46,778 nucleotides of DNA, taken from Candidatus Krumholzibacteriia bacterium (lineage in GTDB: Bacteria > Krumholzibacteriota > Krumholzibacteriia > LZORAL124-64-63). The DNA is taken from assembly GCA_024763215.1 (NCBI GenBank), contig JANTFX010000011.1, positions 1 through 46,778 on the forward strand, read 5' to 3'. Position numbers and translations under genes: made by a program. The notes beneath the pieces are model-generated. The model was given only the letters and a program-made list of their open reading frames with translations, was not told the DNA's origin and made no database searches. The stretch's first letter is position 1. Each line of letters starts with the position of its first letter. Positions 40,518 through 46,778 of the stretch are shown piece after piece.

Positions 40518-41888
40518 ATGCCGAGCTTGACCCGCCAGATGGCCGATTTCGTCCTGAACCTGCGTTACGAGGATATCCCCGCCGCTTCGGTCAAGGAGGC
40601 CAAGCGCTTCCTGCTCGACAGTGTGGGCTGCGCCCTGGCCGCGGTCGGCAACGACGACATGCAGGCCATGGAACGCTTCACCCAGAAGATCGGCGGCACG
40701 GCCGAGGCCACCGTCATCGGCAGCGGCCTGCGCACCAACGCCCCGAACGCCGCCCTGATGAACAGCCTGCTGGTCCGGGCCCTGGACTACAACGACATCT
40801 TCTGGGAGCAGGATCCCAGCCACCCGTCGGACATCATTTTTGGGGCGTTGTCACCGGCGGAAGCCGAAGGCAAAGATGGCCGCGAGTCGCTCGCGGCCAT
40901 CGTGGTCGCCTACGAGCTGGAGCTGCGCTGGTGCCTGGCCTGCTTCCCCGGCGTGCGCGAGGTGGGCTGGCATCACGCCACCTTGACCCAGCTGGTCAGT
41001 CCCTTCGTGGCCGGCCGCATCTACGGCCTGGATGCCGACCAGCTCGTGGCGGCCGCGGGGATAAGCGGCAGCAGCCACTACACCCTGGGCGGGGTGGTCG
41101 CCGGGCATCTGACCAACATGAAGAACACCGCCGATCCTTTGGCCACCCAGGCGGGCGTGCTGGCGGCTCTGATGGCCCGCGAGGGTTACGAGGGGCCGGT
41201 GGAGGTCATCGAGGGCAAGGAGGGCTTCCAGCACGTGCTGCACAACGTGGAGCTCAAGCCGGAGATCCTGCTCGACGGCCTGGGCAAGGAGTTCCTGATC
41301 ACCCGCTGCGGCTACAAGCCGTTCCCCACCGAGGCTCTGACGCACCAGCCGCTGAGCGCCGTGCAGATGGCCATGCAGAAGCACGAACTGAAGGCCGAAG
41401 ACCTGGCCGCAATCCACATCCAGACCACCACGCGCGGCGCGGACATCCTCAGCGATGCGAGCAAGTACGATCCGCAGACCAAGGAGACCGCCGACCATAG
41501 CCTGCCCTACTGCATCGCCGCGGTGGCCGCCGACGGCGGGGTGTATCCCCACAGCTTCGACCAGGGCAAGCTGTTCGACCCCCGCATCCGGGCCCTGCTG
41601 CCCAAGATCAAGGTCGTGGCCAACGCCGAGATCGACGCCCTGTTCCCGGGGGTCAAGCGCGCCATCGCCACCTTGACCACCACCGACGGCCGCACCTTCA
41701 CCGAGACGGTGGACCACGCCAAGGGCAGCCCCGAGAACCCCATGAGCGACGAGGAACTCATCGCCAAGTTCCGGGCCAACGCCCACGGCGTGGTGGACGA
41801 GGCCCGCCAGGACGCCATCATCGAGGCGGTGTGGGGCTTCGACAAGTGCAACGACCTGCCGGGGTTCATGCAGCTGCTGGTGGTCTGA
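40518..41888 (+). CDS. MmgE/PrpD family protein (2-methylcitrate dehydratase-like)
   Basis: A 456-residue enzyme of the PrpD superfamily. The N-terminal helical domain has A-K-R-F-L-L-D-S-V-G-C-A-L-A, N-S-L-L-V-R-A-L-D-Y-N-D and H-P-S-D-I-I; H-H-A-T-L-T-Q and the C-terminal K-P-F-P-T-E-A-L-T-H also fit. In the methylcitrate cycle PrpD dehydrates 2-methylcitrate; relatives act on citrate, itaconate-type or other tricarboxylates. No prpB, prpC or acnD lies nearby, so the substrate is open. The ATG at 40518 follows GGGAG. It diverges from the aceE operon. Confidence 0.85.
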   Translation: MPSLTRQMADFVLNLRYEDIPAASVKEAKRFLLDSVGCALAAVGNDDMQAMERFTQKIGGTAEATVIGSGLRTNAPNAALMNSLLVRALDYNDIFWEQDPSHPSDIIFGALSPAEAEGKDGRESLAAIVVAYELELRWCLACFPGVREVGWHHATLTQLVSPFVAGRIYGLDADQLVAAAGISGSSHYTLGGVVAGHLTNMKNTADPLATQAGVLAALMAREGYEGPVEVIEGKEGFQHVLHNVELKPEILLDGLGKEFLITRCGYKPFPTEALTHQPLSAVQMAMQKHELKAEDLAAIHIQTTTRGADILSDASKYDPQTKETADHSLPYCIAAVAADGGVYPHSFDQGKLFDPRIRALLPKIKVVANAEIDALFPGVKRAIATLTTTDGRTFTETVDHAKGSPENPMSDEELIAKFRANAHGVVDEARQDAIIEAVWGFDKCNDLPGFMQLLVV

Positions 41889-41963
41889 GCGCGGGATTTT
41901 TCTTGGCTGATTCCGAGTGGGGAGCTATGGTTTTTCCATTCGGTTTCAGCCAAGGAGATGATC

Positions 41964-43316
41964 GTGAAAACCGTTATCAGTATTTCCTTTACAGCCCTGA
42001 TGGTCTTTGTGCTCTCCGGTTGCGGCGGCACCGATTCGGTCAAGGACACGCCGCCGCCGATCACCGGCGATTTCGTGGTGCTGGCCTGGAACGACCTGGG
42101 CATGCATTGCCTGAATCCGAGCTATGACGCCGCGGTGATCCTGCCTCCGTACAACACGGTGTGGGCCCAGGTCGTCCAGCGGGGCACGCCGCCACAGGTG
42201 GTGACCAGCGGCCTGACCGTCAGCTATCGGCTGATCGGCAACACATATTCCAGCGGCAAGACCGATGATCTGGGCGGGGATTTCGCCCAGTTCTGGCAGC
42301 ATGATCAGGACCTGTTCGGGGTGGACCTGCCCCTGGACCGGGGCCTGAATCTCGTGGAGCCCGACCGCCACAACGGCCTGACCGGAACCATGGTCCCGTC
42401 AGGGGATCATTTCGTGGTCGATGGGATGCCGGTGGTGCCGGTCAGCGACAGCGGCATCTGGAACCCGTATCAGATCATCGAGATCACCGTCAAGAACAGC
42501 ACCGGGACGGTGCTGGCTGAGACCCAGGCGACCGTGCCGACCAGCGACGAGATCTCCTGCGACAAGTGCCACGGTCCCGGCGGCAGCGCCACCGGCCGCA
42601 TCGGCGGCGGCACCGACGACCCCTTCGTGAACATCCTGCAGATCCACGACGTGATGCATGGCACCGGCCTGGAAGCGGCCCGGCCCGTGCTGTGCTCCAG
42701 CTGCCATCCCAGCCCCATCCTCGGCGGGACGGCGGCCACCGGCGCGGATTACCTGTCGGCCCATATTCACGGCAGCCATGCGTCCCGGGGCGCGGCCTGC
42801 CTGGATTGCCATCCGGGCGAGGTGACCAAGTGCAACCGCAGCCTGGCCCACACCGCCGCGGACGGCCATTGCACCACCTGCCACGGCGATATGCAGCAGG
42901 TGGCCGACAGCATCGTCAACGCCGGCCGGGTGCCCTGGATGGCCGAGCCCAAATGCGCGACCTGCCACGGCGCGGTCCACGGGACCGACACCGGCGACCT
43001 CCTTTACCGCAACGCCACCGGCCACGGCGGGTTGTACTGCGCCGCCTGCCACGGCAGCCCCCACGCCATGGTGCCCAGCCGCGAGACGGTGGACAACCAC
43101 CAGATGGTCCAGTACCAGGGCGCGGCCAAGACCCTGGGCAGCTGCGGCGCCTGCCACCACAGCTCGCGCGGCGAGGGATCCAGCGAGTTCGGGAAAAAGC
43201 ACGGTGGCAGCAACCCGTCGCGACGCTCGGCTTGCAACGTGTGCCATATCGCCACCCCCACCGACACCAGCAAGTGGCCCCATCAGTACACCTGGCGGGA
43301 TAACGGGGGTGCCTGA
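41964..43316 (+). CDS. Octahaem c-type cytochrome lipoprotein
   Basis: A 450-residue lipoprotein with lipobox V-L-S-G-C-G-G. The N-terminal domain (about 30-190) contains W-N-D-L-G-M-H-C-L, a motif common ahead of multihaem cytochromes in anaerobes. The C-terminal half holds eight C-x-x-C-H sites: CDKCH, CSSCH, CLDCH, CTTCH, CATCH, CAACH, CGACH and CNVCH. An electron-transfer role at the outer membrane or periplasm is likely. GTG 41964 is preferred, since AAGGAG (41952-41957) directly abuts the ATG at 41958 and is six bases from the GTG. No porin or quinol oxidase partner is adjacent. Confidence 0.88.
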   Translation: MKTVISISFTALMVFVLSGCGGTDSVKDTPPPITGDFVVLAWNDLGMHCLNPSYDAAVILPPYNTVWAQVVQRGTPPQVVTSGLTVSYRLIGNTYSSGKTDDLGGDFAQFWQHDQDLFGVDLPLDRGLNLVEPDRHNGLTGTMVPSGDHFVVDGMPVVPVSDSGIWNPYQIIEITVKNSTGTVLAETQATVPTSDEISCDKCHGPGGSATGRIGGGTDDPFVNILQIHDVMHGTGLEAARPVLCSSCHPSPILGGTAATGADYLSAHIHGSHASRGAACLDCHPGEVTKCNRSLAHTAADGHCTTCHGDMQQVADSIVNAGRVPWMAEPKCATCHGAVHGTDTGDLLYRNATGHGGLYCAACHGSPHAMVPSRETVDNHQMVQYQGAAKTLGSCGACHHSSRGEGSSEFGKKHGGSNPSRRSACNVCHIATPTDTSKWPHQYTWRDNGGA

Positions 43317-43396
43317 GGGGTGCTCCGGGAGGTATTTCTCGGCTCTGGGTTCCGCCCTGGTAAAGATTTTATATATGCTTAATCAACTAAAATAAA

Positions 43397-43416
43397 ACTT
43401 TTACTGTGCTAAAAGT
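43397..43416. other. Perfect inverted repeat in AT-rich gap
   Basis: ACTTTTA (43397-43403) and TAAAAGT (43410-43416) around a six-base loop, inside an AT-rich stretch (43360-43455). There is no T run after it, so it is either an operator or a weak mRNA end. Confidence 0.4.
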
Positions 43417-43465
43417 GACATATAGGAATAAAAAGTCCTTAAAAAATAAAATTCAGATTGATTTC

Positions 43466-43495
43466 TTGCGCGCGGGCCCAATTTTCTGGTATAAT
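43466..43495 (+). promoter_or_regulatory. Extended -10 promoter of the subtilase gene
   Basis: TTGCGC (43466-43471), an 18-base spacer and TATAAT (43490-43495) preceded by TGG, an extended -10. Predicted transcription start is near 43502. Confidence 0.8.
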
Positions 43496-43530
43496 TACCC
43501 CTGAAACGTCCTGCTGAATTACCATTTTGA

Positions 43531-43576
43531 GCCAGAGCGCCGGCGAACCCGAGGGATTCCCCCACCGGCCCCTGGC
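43531..43576 (+). promoter_or_regulatory. Structured 5' leader of the subtilase gene
   Basis: Within the leader of about 110 bases, GCCAG (43531-43535) pairs with CTGGC (43572-43576) and GCCGG (43539-43543) with CCGGC (43565-43569). The interior GGG can pair with either of two CCC runs. No T tract follows, so it is not a terminator. I could not match it to a riboswitch class. Confidence 0.4.
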
Positions 43577-43613
43577 GGTGAAGATGCTAGCAACCTGACC
43601 CAAGGAGACGATG

Positions 43614-46600
43614 ATGAAACTCAGAGCCGTGTTTGCCCTGACCCTGATGGCGCTGGTGTTGGTGCTGGCTGTCGGGTGCTCCCAGGAGCAGATCAACAAC
43701 CCAGCGGTTACTTCCGGACAGGATGACCAGGGGGAGGCCGTGGTGCGCACGCCCGCGGAAAACCTCTCCGGGCTGCACACATCCGCCGATGCGATCGTTG
43801 CCGGCCACTATATCGTCCAGTTCGAGAACAGCGTGGCCGACGTCCAGGCCCGGATCTCGGAGCTGGAGGTCAAGTACGACCTCACCGTCGGCGCGCATTA
43901 CGAGTACGCCATCAAGGGATTCCCCGTGCGGACCACCGAACAGGTGGCTCTGGCTCTGAACCAGGAACCCGACGTCAAGACCGTGGTGCCCGACCGCAGG
44001 TTGCAGGCCGCCGCCCAGACCCTTCCGACCGGCGTGGACCGCATCGACACCGAATTGAACCCGGTGGCGGCCATCGACGGCCAGCCTGGTGTTGTCGATG
44101 CCGACATCGCCATCCTCGATACCGGCCTGGATTTCAGCAGCAACCAGTTGAACGTCGTTGACGGTGTGAAGATCCTCGACGGTGTTTCCAGCCCCGACTT
44201 CCTGGACGATAACGGCCACGGCACCCATGTGGCCGGTATCGCCGCCGCCATCGACGATACCAAGCTCGTGGTCGGCGTGGCTCCGGGCGCCCGTCTGTGG
44301 GGCGTCAAGGTGCTGGATGCCGACGGCTCCGGCGTAGAGTCCGATGTCCTGTTCGGTCTGGACTGGATCATGGCCCGGGCGGCGGATATCGACATCGTCA
44401 ACATGAGCTTCTCCGGCGTAGGGTACAGCGCTCCTTACCATGACGCGGTCGCCAGCTGCGTGGCCGCCGGTATGGTGGTCGTGGCCGCGGCCGGCAATGA
44501 CGCCGCCGACATCTACGGCGCCGACGGTGTGCCGGGCACCGATGATGATATCGTGCCGGCCGCCTTCCCCGAGGTTGCAGCCATCAGCGCCTACGGCGAT
44601 TCGGACGGTTTGCCCCTGGGCAAGGGGCCAGCCACCAGCGACGGCCACGATGATATTTTCGCCTCGTTCAGCAACTATTCCGGCAGCGTGGTCGCCAACA
44701 ACCCCGTGTCATCCCCCGGCCTGGCCATCGACCTGACCATGCCCGGTGTGGATATCCTCTCGCTGATCCCCGGCGGGCAGACCTTCACCGCCAGCGGCAC
44801 CAGCATGGCGGCCCCCCACGCCGCGGGCCTGTACGCCCTGTTCATCGCCCAGAACGGGCGCCCGACCACCGCGGCCGGCGTCTACGCCCTGCGCCAGGCC
44901 GTGATCGATGCGGCCGTGCCCCAGGATCATGTCATGGGCCTGGTCCAGGCCAACGATCCGGACGGAAATCCGGAGCCCCTGGGGTTCGCCTCCCTGGACC
45001 GGATGATCGGTGATATCGCCGTGGCGAACCTGAGCGGACCGGCTTCGGTGCTGCCCGGGGACACCATGGTCCTGGACGTGACCCTGGTCAACAACGGCCC
45101 CTCGGATGTGACCACCCCGTTCAACGCCTGGATCTATATCGAGGAAAACGGATTCGAACTGGCGCGCAAGACCGTCCCCGGCCTGGGAAGCGGCGCGGGC
45201 GTTTCCCGCCAGATCCGGTTCAACGTTCCCGCCAGCGTGCTGTCCAAGGTGGCGGCAGGTGTCTACACCATCGTGTGCACCAATGACCACTACGACATCT
45301 ATCCGGAGAACAACACCGCGAGCATCAACGTGGTGCTGCTGGCCTCGGCGGATCTGGGCAGCGTGTTCATCGACGCCACCCCCGACTCCATCAACGCCGC
45401 CTGGTCCCTGCTGACGCCCCAGTCCTATACCCTGACCGGGTACGGGGACTACAGCTTCTCCGACATGGTGCCCGGCGACTACACCCTGACCTGGAACGAT
45501 GTGCCCGGCTGGAGGGCGCCCGATCCCCAGACCCTGACCCTCCAGGGCGGCAGCATCATCACTTTCGACGGCGTGTTCGGGCCGGCTCCCGGGGCCATCG
45601 TCATCGATTCCGAGCCGAATACCCTCGATGCCCCGTGGTCGGTGGCCGGTCCCGATAGCTTCTTCGTGAGCTCGACCGGGGACACCACCCTGACGGAACT
45701 CGCCGCGGGTGATTACACCGTGACCTGGGGTCAGATCGTGGGCTACCAGACCCCCTCACCGGAAACCCAGTTCGTCGGCAGTGGCGACGTGATCACCTTC
45801 TTCGCCGAGTATGTCAAGCTGCCCGGCACGATCCACGTCAACGCTGAGCCCGACAGCATCAACGCCACCTGGACCCTGGCCGGGCCCGACGAATACGAGT
45901 ACAGCGGCCAGGGAGACGAAACCCTCCCCAACCTGGAGCCGGGTTCTTACACGATTATCTGGAATCCGGTGTCAGGGTATGACCTGCCCAGCCCGGCCCA
46001 GGAACTAAAACCCCTGGCCGCGGGCGGCGAGATCACCTTCGAGGGCAACTACAGGTTGTCCGTGGGGGATGTCTTCATCGACGTGAGCCCTGATGAGATC
46101 AACGCCCCCTGGACCCTGACCACGGCCTTCGGTGACACGGTCACCGGAACGGGTGACCAGTTGTTGAAGGACGTCCGGGCCGGCAGCGTGACCATCACCT
46201 GGGGTGAAGTCTCCGGGTACATCACACCCGACCCGGAAACCCAGAACCTGGTCACCGGCGCCACCGTCACCTTCGCCGCGACGTATTTCGCCGCGACCAG
46301 CGAGGCCATCGGGATCTACTTCGACACCGACGCCACCCAGACCTGCACCGATGCGGCCTTCCTGTCGCATGTGCCGGCCTACATCATCTACACCGATCCC
46401 AGCATCTCCACGACCCGTGGGTTCGAGTGCGGGTTCGATCTGAGCCGCGCCGGCGGTGAGACCTTCAACACCTCGGTCAGCATCAGCTACCCGCTGGATG
46501 CAGTGGATGTCGGCGTGAGCTCACCTGCAGACGGATCCTACAACTACATAACCGGTTATAGCGATCCCATGCCGACTACCGCGACGACGATCATGGGCAC

Positions 46601-46778
46601 CTTCGACATCTTCGTCCTGGAGATGGAGACGGTTACCATGACCATGCGCGCGGCGGATCCCTCATCCAGCGCGAATGACCTGCCCATGGTCATGCTGGAT
46701 GACTTCTCGCTGATTGATATGCAGATCGCCACGCCCACCGATACCCTGGCCCAGTCCGGGGAATGCGGAGGGAAGTCC
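43614..46778 (+). CDS. Subtilisin-like lipoprotein protease with W-rich repeats, 3' end cut
   Basis: An open frame of 1055 codons running off the window. The lipobox is V-L-A-V-G-C-S (Cys near 23). An inhibitor-I9-like propeptide (about 60-125, H-Y-I-V-Q-F-E-N) precedes the S8 domain: D169 in I-L-D-T-G, H202 in N-G-H-G-T-H-V-A-G, the oxyanion Asn in A-A-G-N-D, and S397 in S-G-T-S-M-A-A-P-H. A CARDB-like Ig domain follows (about 465-575), then four W-rich repeats (about 582-893) and a further beta domain. The triad is intact. ATG 43614 is preferred to 43611 because AGGAG is then six bases away. It is probably a surface or secreted protease. Confidence 0.92.
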   Translation, partial: MKLRAVFALTLMALVLVLAVGCSQEQINNPAVTSGQDDQGEAVVRTPAENLSGLHTSADAIVAGHYIVQFENSVADVQARISELEVKYDLTVGAHYEYAIKGFPVRTTEQVALALNQEPDVKTVVPDRRLQAAAQTLPTGVDRIDTELNPVAAIDGQPGVVDADIAILDTGLDFSSNQLNVVDGVKILDGVSSPDFLDDNGHGTHVAGIAAAIDDTKLVVGVAPGARLWGVKVLDADGSGVESDVLFGLDWIMARAADIDIVNMSFSGVGYSAPYHDAVASCVAAGMVVVAAAGNDAADIYGADGVPGTDDDIVPAAFPEVAAISAYGDSDGLPLGKGPATSDGHDDIFASFSNYSGSVVANNPVSSPGLAIDLTMPGVDILSLIPGGQTFTASGTSMAAPHAAGLYALFIAQNGRPTTAAGVYALRQAVIDAAVPQDHVMGLVQANDPDGNPEPLGFASLDRMIGDIAVANLSGPASVLPGDTMVLDVTLVNNGPSDVTTPFNAWIYIEENGFELARKTVPGLGSGAGVSRQIRFNVPASVLSKVAAGVYTIVCTNDHYDIYPENNTASINVVLLASADLGSVFIDATPDSINAAWSLLTPQSYTLTGYGDYSFSDMVPGDYTLTWNDVPGWRAPDPQTLTLQGGSIITFDGVFGPAPGAIVIDSEPNTLDAPWSVAGPDSFFVSSTGDTTLTELAAGDYTVTWGQIVGYQTPSPETQFVGSGDVITFFAEYVKLPGTIHVNAEPDSINATWTLAGPDEYEYSGQGDETLPNLEPGSYTIIWNPVSGYDLPSPAQELKPLAAGGEITFEGNYRLSVGDVFIDVSPDEINAPWTLTTAFGDTVTGTGDQLLKDVRAGSVTITWGEVSGYITPDPETQNLVTGATVTFAATYFAATSEAIGIYFDTDATQTCTDAAFLSHVPAYIIYTDPSISTTRGFECGFDLSRAGGETFNTSVSISYPLDAVDVGVSSPADGSYNYITGYSDPMPTTATTIMGTFDIFVLEMETVTMTMRAADPSSSANDLPMVMLDDFSLIDMQIATPTDTLAQSGECGGKS
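45357..46292 (+). repeat. Four tandem 75-residue W-rich repeat modules in the subtilase
   Basis: Units begin near 45357, 45591, 45825 and 46065. Each has I-x-A/S-x-P-D-x-I/L-x-A-x-W-x-L, then usually G-P-D, G-x-G-D, a glycine-turn strand ending in T-W or I-W, V-x-G-Y/W-x-x-P-x-P, and a last strand I-T-F-x-G/A-x-Y. They are spaced 234-240 bases apart at DNA level but diverged, so they are protein modules rather than recent DNA duplications. The P-x-G-D/S-Y turn resembles PEGA domains. Confidence 0.75.

Noticed and set aside
43502..43613. Subtilase leader as a SAM-type riboswitch
   Set aside because: Some GAGGGA- and GCCGG-like words occur, but their order and the junction core do not match SAM-I or SAM-IV.

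Overview
The window is GC-rich bacterial chromosome, densely coded on both strands. Two secreted proteins end in an N-Y-P-N-P-F-N-P motif followed by a FlgD-like beta domain. Together with the many lipoproteins and a 750-residue GreA, this suggests a diderm of the FCB superphylum (Krumholzibacteriota, Eisenbacteria or Fibrobacterota type). The phylum is an inference. I saw no rRNA, tRNA, CRISPR array or recognisable insertion sequence.

Layout. 1-3.9 kb: C-terminal part of a sensor histidine kinase, a class III sirtuin convergent with it and overlapping it, a membrane-anchored HExxH peptidase, and a small secreted protein with the FlgD-like tail. 3.9-6.3 kb: a long Chlamydia-type GreA behind a leader hairpin. 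6.5-14.9 kb: a tightly overlapped operon for a type II secretion / type IV pilus-like machine (ATPase, platform protein, triplicated-head pseudopilin, PilM/PilN-type fusion, PilO-like, PilP/GspC-like, MshL-like secretin). A second pseudopilin faces it across a shared terminator. 15.7-19.1 kb: minus-strand thioesterase, S9 peptidase and SDR. 19.1-22.2 kb: an accessory island with a winged-helix gene divergent from an HNH endonuclease, then a frameshifted gene of very different codon usage. Copies of a palindromic repeat stand at 19.16, 20.88 and 22.19 kb, and a fourth lies at 40.36 kb. 22.3-24.8 kb: a large secreted protein. 25.0-26.9 kb: moaC, a mogA/moaB-type gene and rarD. 26.9-27.9 kb: a probably leaderless Xre regulator with a membrane protein. 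28.0-30.0 kb: a canonical GAPDH behind a paralogue that lacks the catalytic cysteine. 30.1-33.9 kb: a metzincin-like lipoprotein and a MATE exporter. 33.9-40.2 kb: a pyruvate dehydrogenase operon (aceE, aceF, lpdA) ending in an SGNH lipoprotein. 40.5-43.3 kb: a PrpD-family gene and an eight-haem lipoprotein cytochrome. 43.6 kb to the edge: a subtilisin-like lipoprotein carrying four copies of a repeat also found in the metzincin.

How it fits together. The secretion operon could export the secreted and surface proteins encoded around it, but the sequence shows no direct link. GAPDH and pyruvate dehydrogenase feed central carbon metabolism. The cytochrome suggests respiratory or extracellular electron transfer. 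The parts most worth a second look are the 19-22 kb island with its dispersed palindrome, the cysteine-less GAPDH paralogue, the stop codon before a Gly/Asn tail in the pseudopilin, and the shared W-rich repeat in two surface proteases.
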